From positions 156,991 through 220,990 of the forward strand of contig NZ_SMNA01000008.1 of assembly GCF_004353825.1 (NCBI RefSeq): a DNA stretch of 64,000 nucleotides. The letters run 5' to 3'. Positions 16,395 through 23,990 of this stretch are shown piece by piece. The notes under the pieces were generated by a model. That model ran no database searches, had not been told where the DNA came from, and saw nothing but the letters and a program-made list of their open reading frames with translations. The DNA comes from Occultella glacieicola. Lineage in GTDB: Bacteria; Actinomycetota; Actinomycetes; Actinomycetales; Beutenbergiaceae. The position numbers and the translations under genes are program-made. Every line of letters begins with the position of its first letter. The stretch's first letter is position 1.

Positions 16395-17114
16395 ATGGCC
16401 GGCATGGACTACGTGACGTGGCGGTCCGGTGACGTCGAGGCGACCGCCTGGCGACGCCCGGACGGCCGGTGGCAGCTGGGCCTGCCCGACCGGACCGAGT
16501 CCTGGCCGGCGCTGCTCGCCGGCCGGCCGGGCGCCGTCGACCGGCTTCTTGTCAGCGCGACCGAGGGCTCCTGGGACGCGCCGCTCGCGGACCTGGGATT
16601 CACCGCCGTCCGCACGGAGCAGGTCTGGCACCTCCCGGTGGCCGGCCTGACCACGGCGATCACGAGTGCCGCGCACACCTTCACCCCGGTCACCGGCTGC
16701 GACCTGGACCGCGTGCGGGACCTGGACAACATCGTCCGGCAGCAGATCCCCGGGACCGAGGACTGGACGGGCACCGTCGAGGACCTGCGAGCGACCCTCT
16801 CCGACGACGAGTTCGACCCGCTCCTGTACCTGATCGCCGTGCACACCGGCTCCGGTTCCTACGACGGCCTGATCCGCGTCTGGTACCGCCGCCCCCGGCC
16901 CCGGCTGGGCTGCCTCGGGGTGGTGCCGCAGTGGCGGCGCACCCGGCTCGCGGCCGGGCTGCTCGGCGCCGTCGCCACCATCCTGCGCGGGCGCGCGGTC
17001 ACCGAGATCCTGACCGAGACCGACCTGCGCAACCCCGACTCCCACCCGATGGCGGCCCGCCACGGGGGCATCCCACGGCACCGCACGACCGAGTGGGCGC
17101 TGACCGCCGGATAG
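16395..17114 (+). CDS. GNAT-family N-acetyltransferase
   Basis: A 239-residue protein whose C-terminal half carries GNAT features: the strand LGCLGVVPQWRRTRLAAGLLGAVA resembles the Q/R-x-x-G/A acetyl-CoA pyrophosphate loop, followed by VTEILTETDLRNPDSHPMAARHG. The first 90 residues form a less conserved domain. Substrate unknown. ATG 16395 is used; ATG 16404 is possible. It ends nine bases before the exported-protein gene at 17124 and may be co-transcribed with it. Confidence 0.7.
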   Translation: MAGMDYVTWRSGDVEATAWRRPDGRWQLGLPDRTESWPALLAGRPGAVDRLLVSATEGSWDAPLADLGFTAVRTEQVWHLPVAGLTTAITSAAHTFTPVTGCDLDRVRDLDNIVRQQIPGTEDWTGTVEDLRATLSDDEFDPLLYLIAVHTGSGSYDGLIRVWYRRPRPRLGCLGVVPQWRRTRLAAGLLGAVATILRGRAVTEILTETDLRNPDSHPMAARHGGIPRHRTTEWALTAG

Positions 17115-17123
17115 CATCGAGGA

Positions 17124-18134
17124 ATGACGGCCCGTCCTCGCAGCACACGCGCCGCCCTCACCGCCCTCGTCGCCCTCGTGCTGCTGGCCCTGGCCGCGAC
17201 CGGCGCGCCGCCCGCCCGCGCCACCACCGGCGGAGCTGCGAGCGCGACCGGGGTGGACGCCATCGCCTCCGAGGTGGACCTGACCGTCACCACGACGGGC
17301 GCGATCGGCGCGCTGCAACCCGTCATCGACCTGCTCACCGAGGACCCGATCCTGCGCGGCCAGACGGTCACGCGCGTGCAGGTCGGCACCCCGGCGGAGC
17401 CCAGCGGCACCGAGTCCGACGCCGTCGGGCCGGTCTCCGTCGCCGACCTCGTGGTCATCGAGGCGGTCACGGCGGACACCGCGCGGGTCGAGAACGAGAC
17501 CCTGTCGGCCCGGTCCGGCGTCGGTGGCGCGAACGTGACCCTGTTCGCCTACGAGGTGCTCGACGTCGGCCCGGTGACGGCCTCGGCCACGACCCACCCG
17601 ACCGAGGCGCCCACCGCGGATGCGGCCGTCACCAGCCTGTCGGTGTTCGGCTCGTCCGTCACCATCCCGGACGGCGAGTTCGTCGACCTGGACCTGGCGC
17701 TCAGCACCGACCAGGTCCTGGACCTGCTCGAGGAGCAGTTCCCGGGACTGTCCTCGATCACCCGGTTCATCGGCTCGGCGATCAGCGCCGACGGCGCGAT
17801 CGAGGTCACGATCGGCAGCGTTCACGAGGTCGACGAGGGGACGGGGTCCGCCCGCGCCGTGGGGTTGAGCGCCGAGGTCGGCCTCGACCTCCACCTGGAA
17901 TTGTGCCTGCCCGACTCCGACGGCGGTTGCCGCGGATCGGTGGCGATCAGCACGAACGCGACCGTGCTCGACCTCACGTTGGCCGAGGCCGCCGTCGAGC
18001 GACCCGAGGCGCTGCCCGAACCGGCGAGCGTGAACGGGTGGGTGATCGCCGCGATCGTCGTCGCGGTCGCCGCGGTCGGCGTGACGATCGGGGTGATCGT
18101 GGGCACCCGGCGGGCTCGCCGGCAGGGCGCATGA
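17124..18134 (+). CDS. Exported, C-terminally membrane-anchored protein of unknown function
   Basis: A 336-residue protein with an N-terminal signal peptide (basic MTARPRSTRAALTALVALVLLALAATG then an Ala-x-Ala site near residue 36). A long Thr/Val/Asp-rich extracellular part follows, then a C-terminal helix (about 307-327, WVIAAIVVAVAAVGVTIGVIVG) and RRARRQ as stop-transfer. A single internal disulfide pair is possible (LCLPDSDGGCRG). There is no LPXTG. I do not recognise the ectodomain; it has beta-rich spacing. It overlaps thpR by four bases (ATGA), an unexpected coupling of a surface protein with an RNA phosphodiesterase. Confidence 0.72.
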   Translation: MTARPRSTRAALTALVALVLLALAATGAPPARATTGGAASATGVDAIASEVDLTVTTTGAIGALQPVIDLLTEDPILRGQTVTRVQVGTPAEPSGTESDAVGPVSVADLVVIEAVTADTARVENETLSARSGVGGANVTLFAYEVLDVGPVTASATTHPTEAPTADAAVTSLSVFGSSVTIPDGEFVDLDLALSTDQVLDLLEEQFPGLSSITRFIGSAISADGAIEVTIGSVHEVDEGTGSARAVGLSAEVGLDLHLELCLPDSDGGCRGSVAISTNATVLDLTLAEAAVERPEALPEPASVNGWVIAAIVVAVAAVGVTIGVIVGTRRARRQGA

Positions 18135-18715
18135 GGTTGTTCGCCGCGATCCGTCCGCCGGTGCCAGTGCTCGCGCAGCTCGGTGCGGCGACCACCGCGC
18201 TGCGGATCGGCGCCGGCTCGCCGCTGCGGTGGGTGCCGACCGAGCAGCAGCACGTCACCGTCGCGTTCTTCGGGGAGGTGCCCGGCGGCGCAGCCTCCGA
18301 TCTCGAGGGGCCGCTGGCGCGGGTGGTGGCCGGCTTCGCGCCGCTGGAGCTGCGACTGCGCGGGGCGGGGGAGTTCGCGGGCCGCTCGCTCTGGGTGGGG
18401 GTCGGCGATGGTGGCACCGGCGGCCCGGGTACCGGCGACCTGCCGCGGTTGCTGGCGCTCATGGCCGCAGCCGACGGCCTGCCGTACGCGCAGGAGCGTG
18501 ACCGCCGGCGGGCGCACCTGAGTGTGGCGCGTCGCTCACGCCGGGCCGCGGACGTCGATCTGCACGCCCTCGCCCGCGTGCTCTCGGTGTACTCCGGGCC
18601 GGCCTGGGTGGCCGAGGAGGTCGAGCTGGTGGCCTCCCAGCTCGGCGCGGGCCCCGGCGGCGGGCCGTTGCACGAGGTGATCGACAGGTTTCCGCTGCGC
18701 GGCTACGGCACCTGA
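18131..18715 (+). CDS. thpR: RNA 2',3'-cyclic phosphodiesterase (2H family)
   Basis: A 194-residue 2H phosphoesterase of the LigT/ThpR type, which opens 2',3'-cyclic phosphates on RNA ends to 2'-phosphates. The two catalytic H-x-T/S-x motifs are HVTVAFFGEV (about residues 38-47) and HLSVARRSR (about 133-141). The N terminus MRLFAAIRPP is typical. Start ATG 18131 overlaps the stop of the upstream exported-protein gene. Usual length for the family is 175-195, in agreement. Confidence 0.88.
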   Translation: MRLFAAIRPPVPVLAQLGAATTALRIGAGSPLRWVPTEQQHVTVAFFGEVPGGAASDLEGPLARVVAGFAPLELRLRGAGEFAGRSLWVGVGDGGTGGPGTGDLPRLLALMAAADGLPYAQERDRRRAHLSVARRSRRAADVDLHALARVLSVYSGPAWVAEEVELVASQLGAGPGGGPLHEVIDRFPLRGYGT

Positions 18716-18753
18716 CCCTCGCCGTCGGGCCCCGGTCACGGCAGACTGGGCGG

Positions 18754-19815
18754 ATGCGCCTGCCGATCGACCTGCCCGTCACCCCGATGCTCGCGAAGGC
18801 CGTCAAGGCGGTGCCCGCACCGGACGCCGTCGAGGGCGGCTACTCCTACGAACCGAAGTGGGACGGGTTCCGCGGCATCATCCTGCGCGACGGCGACGAG
18901 GTGGAGATCGCCTCCCGGGGCAGCAAGCCGCTGACGCGGTACTTCCCCGAACTCGTCGAAGCGGTCACGGCGCACCTGCCGTCCCGGTGCGCCGTGGACG
19001 GCGAGATCGTGGTCCGCTCGGGGGAGGCGGGCAGCCAGCGGTTGGACTGGGAGGCGCTCTCGCAGCGGATCCATCCCGCGGACTCGAGGGTGCGACGCCT
19101 GGCCGCGGAGACGCCGTCGGAGTTCGTGGCGTTCGACCTGCTCGCGCTCGGCGACGACGATCTCATGGGCGAGGCGTTCTCGGTGCGGCGGGCACGCCTC
19201 GAGGCCATGTTCGACGCCGTGTCCCCGGGTGCGCCGATCCACCTCACCCGGGTCACCGGTGACGACGCGGTCGCGAACGACTGGTTCGAGCGGTTCGAGG
19301 GGGCGGGGCTCGACGGTGTCGTCGCCAAGCCGCTCGCGCAGCCGTACGCGCCCGGCAAGCGCACGATGCTCAAGATCAAGCACGCCCGCACGGCGGACGC
19401 GGTGCTCGTGGGCTACCGCGTGCACAAGAGCGGGCAGGGCGTCGGGTCGTTGCTGCTCGGCATGTACACCGAGGACGGGAGCCTGGTGAACGTCGGCGGC
19501 ATCTCGGCGTTCACGAACGCCCGGCGCCTCGAACTCGTGGACGAACTGGACGAGCTCGTGGCGCGCGGTGACGACGGCGCGGCCGTGCGCGGCGAGACCG
19601 ACCGGTCCCGGTTCAGCGCCAGCAAGGACGTCTCGTTCGTGCGGTTGCGTCCGGAACGGGTGGTCGAGGTCGCGTTCGACCAGCTGGAGGGGTGGCGGTT
19701 CCGGCACTCGGTGACCTTCCTGCGCTGGCGCCCGGACCGGGACCCGGAGTCCTGCCTGATCGACCAGGTGGACCGGGCGGTCGCCTACGACCTGGACGCC
19801 GTGCTGGCGAGGTAG
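18754..19815 (+). CDS. ATP-dependent DNA ligase (LigC type)
   Basis: A 353-residue ATP-dependent ligase that seals nicks or breaks in DNA, distinct from the essential NAD-dependent LigA. The adenylation lysine is in SYEPKWDGFRG (about residue 33). Other nucleotidyltransferase motifs are VDGEIVVRS (III), EFVAFDLLALG (IIIa), GLDGVVAKPLAQPY (IV) and MLKIKHARTADAV (V), followed by an OB-fold domain. Length and domain content match mycobacterial LigC, a back-up repair ligase. A LigD-type polymerase gene lies on the opposite strand 1.8 kb away. Confidence 0.9.
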   Translation: MRLPIDLPVTPMLAKAVKAVPAPDAVEGGYSYEPKWDGFRGIILRDGDEVEIASRGSKPLTRYFPELVEAVTAHLPSRCAVDGEIVVRSGEAGSQRLDWEALSQRIHPADSRVRRLAAETPSEFVAFDLLALGDDDLMGEAFSVRRARLEAMFDAVSPGAPIHLTRVTGDDAVANDWFERFEGAGLDGVVAKPLAQPYAPGKRTMLKIKHARTADAVLVGYRVHKSGQGVGSLLLGMYTEDGSLVNVGGISAFTNARRLELVDELDELVARGDDGAAVRGETDRSRFSASKDVSFVRLRPERVVEVAFDQLEGWRFRHSVTFLRWRPDRDPESCLIDQVDRAVAYDLDAVLAR

Positions 19816-19820
19816 GCAGC

Positions 19821-20597
19821 GTGGCTGGCGGGCAGACGGACCTGGCTCTCGACGAGCACCTGAACGCGATCGCGGCGGGTGCCGACCGGATGCTCGCCGA
19901 GCATGCCCGGTCCGGTCCGGACGCCGGGGTGCCGACCTGCCCGGCGTGGACCGCGGACAAGCTCCTGGCGCACCAGGCGATGGTGCACCGGTGGGCGGCC
20001 GCGAACGTGCGCGGTGAGGGGTCCCGGCCCCCGATCACGCAGACCCGGATCCTCGCGGAGGTCCCGGACCTGCGCGGCTACCTGCGGGAGGGGGCCGAGG
20101 CCCTGGTCTCCGCGATCACCGGGGCCGACGACGACCTGAGGGCGATGACCTTCCTCGACGACGCGCCACCGCCGCGGCGGTTCTGGGCCCGGCGCCAGGC
20201 GCACGAGACCACCATCCACGCCGTCGACGCGCTCGCGGCCGCCCTCGGCAGGGTGCCGACGGCCGCCGAGGCCGGCCTGCCCGTCGAGCTCGCCGCCGAT
20301 GGCATCGACGAACTGCTGCGCGGGTTCGTCCCTCGGGGTACGAAGACGAGCCCGCTCTACGGAGGTGAGATGTTCGCCTTCGCCGTGCGGCCGTCGGACG
20401 CCGTCGCGAACTGGACCGTCCGGGTCGGCGACGGTCCGCTGGTGACCACGCGAGGCGCCGCCGGTGAGGTCGACGCCGAGCTCACCGGCACCGCGGCGCA
20501 GTTGTACCTCGGACTCTGGAACCGTGGTGCGGAGATCGTCGAGTCCGGCGAGCGCGAGATCCTGCGCCGGTTCGCCGACGTGCGGGTGCGGTGGTGA
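19821..20597 (+). CDS. MDMPI/DinB-type mycothiol-dependent protein
   Basis: A 258-residue protein of the maleylpyruvate isomerase-like group. The metal-binding N-terminal domain has TCPAWTADKLLAHQAMVHRWAAANV and a later ARRQAHETTIHAVDA, giving the spaced His residues of a four-helix DinB fold. The C-terminal MDMPI domain contains VRVGDGPLVTTRGAAGEVDAELTGTAAQLYLGLWNR. Members act on or with mycothiol, the actinobacterial low-molecular-weight thiol; the specific reaction is unknown. GTG 19821 begins six bases after the ligase stop. Confidence 0.8.
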   Translation: MAGGQTDLALDEHLNAIAAGADRMLAEHARSGPDAGVPTCPAWTADKLLAHQAMVHRWAAANVRGEGSRPPITQTRILAEVPDLRGYLREGAEALVSAITGADDDLRAMTFLDDAPPPRRFWARRQAHETTIHAVDALAAALGRVPTAAEAGLPVELAADGIDELLRGFVPRGTKTSPLYGGEMFAFAVRPSDAVANWTVRVGDGPLVTTRGAAGEVDAELTGTAAQLYLGLWNRGAEIVESGEREILRRFADVRVRW

Positions 20598-20727
20598 ACG
20601 GGCCGTCCCGAACGGCGCGGTCCGGAGCGCCGGCGCCCGGACCTGTGGTGCGGTCGCGACGGTCGCGCTAGTGTGCGGCGCATCGCGGGTCACCGACGGC
20701 CTGCCGAGACGAATGCGGGGGCGTGGG

Positions 20728-21207
20728 ATGTCGAGAGCGCGACGAGGCGTGGTGATGACCTTCCTGGTCGGGGTGCTGCTGGTGCTGGCCGGCTGTTCCG
20801 ACGGTGCCGGCCCGACGACGGCGGTGCCCGGGGACTGTCTGGTCGAGGCGAGCGGTGCGGATGACATGAACGTCGTCGAGTGCGCCGACGCGGAGGCGAA
20901 GTGGTCGGTCCTCGCGGTTGCCGACACCACCGACGACACTGTGTGTGCCGACCAGCCGGACGGCGACATCTACCTGACGTTCGAGGACGAGGGGACGTCG
21001 GTGTGCCTGCGCCTGTTGGGCGCGGTGGGTGACTGCGCCTGGACGGACTTCTCGGGACTCGCCGACTGCGAGGAGGACTCCGGCTACCAGCTCGCCGCGA
21101 TCCTCGAGGACACCGACGACGAGTCCGGCTGCCCGGCCGAGACCGAGCAGGTGCGGGTCTACAGCGACCCGAGCGTGTACTGCTGGATCCGCTGGCCGGC
21201 CTCGTGA
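20728..21207 (+). CDS. Lipoprotein of unknown function
   Basis: A 159-residue secreted lipoprotein. The N terminus RARRGVVMTFLVGVLLVLAGC contains a lipobox (LAGC), so the mature form is attached to the outer face of the membrane. The mature part holds eight further Cys residues in regularly spaced short loops (for example VECADAE, VCADQPD, SVCLRLLG, DCAWTDF, DCEEDS, VYCWIRW), suggesting four disulfides in a small LppU-like fold. ATG 20728 is preferred for its GGGGGCG site; ATG 20713 would add five residues. Confidence 0.7.
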   Translation: MSRARRGVVMTFLVGVLLVLAGCSDGAGPTTAVPGDCLVEASGADDMNVVECADAEAKWSVLAVADTTDDTVCADQPDGDIYLTFEDEGTSVCLRLLGAVGDCAWTDFSGLADCEEDSGYQLAAILEDTDDESGCPAETEQVRVYSDPSVYCWIRWPAS

Positions 21208-21230
21208 CCGGCAGTCCCTGATCGCCGACG

Positions 21231-21578
21231 GTGAATCGCTCCGCACTGTCCACGGCAGCCAGTTGCCGCCTGCTCACGACCGGGCGGCGGTCCGGGCGCC
21301 CCCATGTGGTCTCGGTGTGGTTCGTGCTCGCCGGGGACACGGTGTTCGTGCTGGCCCGAGGCCCCGGGACCGACTGGGTCCGCAACGTCCGTGCCGAACC
21401 GGTGGTCGAGGTCCGTCATCGGCGCACCGTGCTGCCCGGGCGCGCCCGCCTCGTGACCGACGAGGCGGAGAGTCGCCGGGCCCAGACCGCCTGGCAGGCC
21501 AAGTACGCCGGCCGGCTCGCGGACCTGCCCGCGTACTCGCCCGAGGCCACGGTGGTCGCGGTCGACCTCGATCACTGA
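21231..21578 (+). CDS. Nitroreductase / split-barrel FMN or F420-binding family protein
   Basis: A 115-residue small split-barrel protein. The opening LLTTGRRSGRPHVVSVWFVLAGDTVFVLA, then DWVRNVRAEPVVEVRHRRTVLPGRARLV, match the F420-dependent nitroreductase (DUF385)/PNPOx-like group, which reduces quinones or nitro compounds or binds flavin cofactors. A GTG start is assumed. No partner gene is obvious; it sits between the lipoprotein and the convergent LigD-type polymerase gene. Confidence 0.72.
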   Translation: MNRSALSTAASCRLLTTGRRSGRPHVVSVWFVLAGDTVFVLARGPGTDWVRNVRAEPVVEVRHRRTVLPGRARLVTDEAESRRAQTAWQAKYAGRLADLPAYSPEATVVAVDLDH

Positions 21579-21614
21579 CCTCGATCAGCGGTCGCGATCA
21601 CCGAGCCCGGCCGG

Positions 21615-22697
21615 TCACTGCTCGATCCGGTTGCCGTCGGAGTCCCAGTGCTCGGCGACCTTCTTGCTCGGCTGCACCCGAGGGGGCTCGCCGGGCTGCT
21701 TCGGGTAGTCCGGCGGCCAGTTCAGCTCGCCGCCGGGCAGCTCCTCCCAGAGCCGCAGCAGCGGCTCGATCGAGTAGGCCCGGTCGTCCATGTCGGCCCA
21801 CGGGTCGCCGTCGGCGAGGTAGTCCGGCACGGTGGTCAGGTTGAAGTCGCGCGGGTCCCCGACCTCGGCGAGACCCGCCCAGGTCATCGGCGTGCTGACT
21901 GGGGCGCCCGGCCGGGCCCGCAGGCTCCAGGCGCTCGCGATCGTCCGGTCCCGCAGGTTCTGGTTGTAGTCCAGGAACAGCCGGGACCCGCGTTCCTCCT
22001 TCCACCAGGCCGTGGTGACCCCGCCGTCGCGCCGCTCCAGCTCGCGTCCGAGGCCGATCGCCGCATGCCGCACCTCGTCGAAGGTCCAGTTCGGTTGGAT
22101 CCGCACGAAGATGTGCACGCCACGGTTCCCACTGGTCTTGGGGTAGCCGCGCAGGCCGAGCTCCTCGAGCAACTCCCGGGTCACGTCGGCCACCCGCTGG
22201 GCGTCGGCGAAACCCGTGCCCGGCTGCGGGTCCAGATCCAGCCGGAGCTCGTCGGGGTGGTCGACGTCGGGCCGGCGCACCGGCCAGGGGTGGAACGTGA
22301 GCGCACCCATGTGCCCGGCCCAGACCAGCGCGGCGGGCTCGGTCGGACAGAGCTCGTCCGCCGTCCGGCCGCTCGGGAACGCGATCCGCACCGTCTCCAC
22401 GAAGTCCGGTGCGCCGCGGGGCAGCCGCTTCTGGTAGAAGCCGTCGGCATCCCGGTCCTGCGGGCCGACGGCCAGCCGCATGCCCTCGCGCCAGCCGTCG
22501 GGCCAGCGCTCCATGGCGGTCGGCCGCTCGCCGACGACCCGCATCAGCGCGTCACCGACCGCCGCGAAGTAGCGGCAGACCTCCAGCTTGGTGATCGCCG
22601 GGGTCGCAGATGTCGCCTCATAGACGACCCGGTCCGGACTGGACACCCGCACCTCGCGCGTGCCGACCTCGACGGTGGCCGCTGGAGTCTTCGCCAT
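21615..22697 (-). CDS. LigD-type polymerase domain protein (primase-polymerase)
   Basis: A 360-residue stand-alone primase-polymerase of the archaeo-eukaryotic type, as in the POL domain of LigD and mycobacterial Prim-PolC. Catalytic acidic residues lie in ELRLDLDPQPGTGF (about 143-156), followed by the TSGNRGVHIFVRI strand that contacts nucleotide. The protein lacks ligase and nuclease domains. Such proteins fill short gaps in end joining or excision repair, often beside LigC, whose gene is 1.8 kb away on the other strand. No Ku gene is present in the window. Confidence 0.88.
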   Translation of the reverse strand: MAKTPAATVEVGTREVRVSSPDRVVYEATSATPAITKLEVCRYFAAVGDALMRVVGERPTAMERWPDGWREGMRLAVGPQDRDADGFYQKRLPRGAPDFVETVRIAFPSGRTADELCPTEPAALVWAGHMGALTFHPWPVRRPDVDHPDELRLDLDPQPGTGFADAQRVADVTRELLEELGLRGYPKTSGNRGVHIFVRIQPNWTFDEVRHAAIGLGRELERRDGGVTTAWWKEERGSRLFLDYNQNLRDRTIASAWSLRARPGAPVSTPMTWAGLAEVGDPRDFNLTTVPDYLADGDPWADMDDRAYSIEPLLRLWEELPGGELNWPPDYPKQPGEPPRVQPSKKVAEHWDSDGNRIEQ

Positions 22698-22707
22698 GGC
22701 CGTCAGC

Positions 22708-23826
22708 CTACGCGGACGCGCGCTCGCCGAGCCCGTACCGGTGCCCGGCGTAACCCCAGACGGCCAGGCCGAGCATCGGCCCCCAGAACCAGGCCGGGAA
22801 GATCAGTGCGCCCTGCAGGCCCATCATGAGCAGCAGCGGCACGGCGGCCCCGCACAGCATCAGGGCGACGAGCCCACCGGGGATGATCGCCGCGAGCGGG
22901 TGCACCGGCCGGTCGGTCGCGCCGGAGCCGCCGGGGAACCAGCGGGGCAGCCGCTCGCCCCAGCGGGCGATCAGCCCGAGGGTGAGCACGAAGCCGAACC
23001 AACCGGCCGCGCCGAGCATGAGGCCCTGGACGCGGACGCTCGGATCCAGCTCGGCCACCGGCCCGCCGAACTGCGGCCACGGGGTCAGCCAGGTCAACCG
23101 GATGACGGCGTACGGCAGTGGGCCGAGCGCGGCCAGCGCCGTGAACAGCACCCGGTGCCGCGTCACCCACGCCGTCGCGCGGCGGCCACGGCCGTCGGCG
23201 CGGGCATCCCGGATCAGCAGGGCACCCCAGGCCACCGCCGCGAGCAGGGGCAGCACCACGGACGCGATCGTCCACTGGATGCCCGGAAGCATGGGGGCCA
23301 TCGTCTCGACGTAGCCGGCCAGGGCTCCACGGATGACGATCCCACCGATGACGAGAGCCACGGCCACCACCAGCAGCATCGGTCGGGCGCCCCGGTAGGC
23401 ACGGAAGGCGAGGATCCAGAGGGTGATCAGCACGAGCGGCAGCGCCCAGGCGACCACGTAGCCGAACGTACTGAGGGTGCCGGTGCCCTGGGCGAGGACG
23501 CCGAACACCACCGCACTGACGGCGCCGACGGCAGTCGTGAGCGCGGCCGGGGACCGGCCGATCAGCCGGGAGCCGGCGGCGAGCACCCCGAGGCCACCGA
23601 GCGCCGCGAGCGTGGCCGTCATCGCGGTCGGCGACAGCAGGGCCGTGGCGAGCACGCCGTTGTCCGCCGTGTACTGGTTGATGCCGGGCCGGGCCAGGAA
23701 CAGCAGACACAGGGCGGTCACCGCCAGCGAACCGATGCCGGCCAGCAGGACCGGGATGCGGGATGCGGTCGGGACCCCCGCGGCGCGGGGATCGTGGTCG
23801 ATCACGACCGGGGTTGTCCGGGGCAT
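22708..23826 (-). CDS. Polytopic membrane protein of unknown function
   Basis: A 372-residue integral membrane protein with roughly nine or ten hydrophobic helices, for example IPVLLAGIGSLAVTALCLLF, YVVAWALPLVLITLWILAF, LLVVAVALVIGGIVI and GGLVALMLCGAAVPLLLMM. No transport signature is recognised. Start ATG 23826 is preceded on its strand by GAGGAGGGG. It lies ten bases downstream of, and is co-directional with, the start of the LigD-type polymerase gene, so the two could share a transcript. Confidence 0.7.
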   Translation of the reverse strand: MPRTTPVVIDHDPRAAGVPTASRIPVLLAGIGSLAVTALCLLFLARPGINQYTADNGVLATALLSPTAMTATLAALGGLGVLAAGSRLIGRSPAALTTAVGAVSAVVFGVLAQGTGTLSTFGYVVAWALPLVLITLWILAFRAYRGARPMLLVVAVALVIGGIVIRGALAGYVETMAPMLPGIQWTIASVVLPLLAAVAWGALLIRDARADGRGRRATAWVTRHRVLFTALAALGPLPYAVIRLTWLTPWPQFGGPVAELDPSVRVQGLMLGAAGWFGFVLTLGLIARWGERLPRWFPGGSGATDRPVHPLAAIIPGGLVALMLCGAAVPLLLMMGLQGALIFPAWFWGPMLGLAVWGYAGHRYGLGERASA

Positions 23827-23884
23827 GGTGCCCCTCCTCTCGTAGCAGCGTGCTGCCACGATCGCGCCGACCACCCGGTGCGCG

Positions 23885-23904
23885 GCTCCCCCGAGTGGGG
23901 GAGC
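23885..23904. other. 8-bp stem-loop in the upstream gap of the membrane-protein gene
   Basis: GCTCCCCC (23885-23892) pairs with GGGGGAGC (23897-23904) around a GAGT loop. It sits about 60 bases upstream of the membrane-protein start and 25 bases from the larger terminator hairpin, so it may be part of a 5' leader. Confidence 0.45.
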
Positions 23905-23928
23905 GGGCGTCCCGTAGGAGGGAGAACG

Positions 23929-23970
23929 CCGACGGCGGCGCTCACCTCGGGAGGTGAGCGCCGCCGTCGG
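23929..23970 (-). terminator. Strong inverted repeat after the aminotransferase gene
   Basis: A perfect 20-bp inverted repeat (23929-23948 with 23951-23970, only GG between the arms) lies 20 bases beyond the stop of the aminotransferase gene, read on the minus strand. In RNA the loop would open to four or more bases. No strong U-tract follows, as is common for GC-rich actinobacterial terminators. Confidence 0.7.
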
Positions 23971-23990
23971 GCAGTGCGTGGACTGTCGGG

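Noticed and set aside
15357..17894. Open minus-strand frame of 845 codons
   Set aside because: It runs antisense through several well-supported genes (15125, tdk region, GNAT, exported protein); its protein is Arg/Gly/Pro/Ala-rich without any domain, typical of antisense frames in GC-rich DNA.
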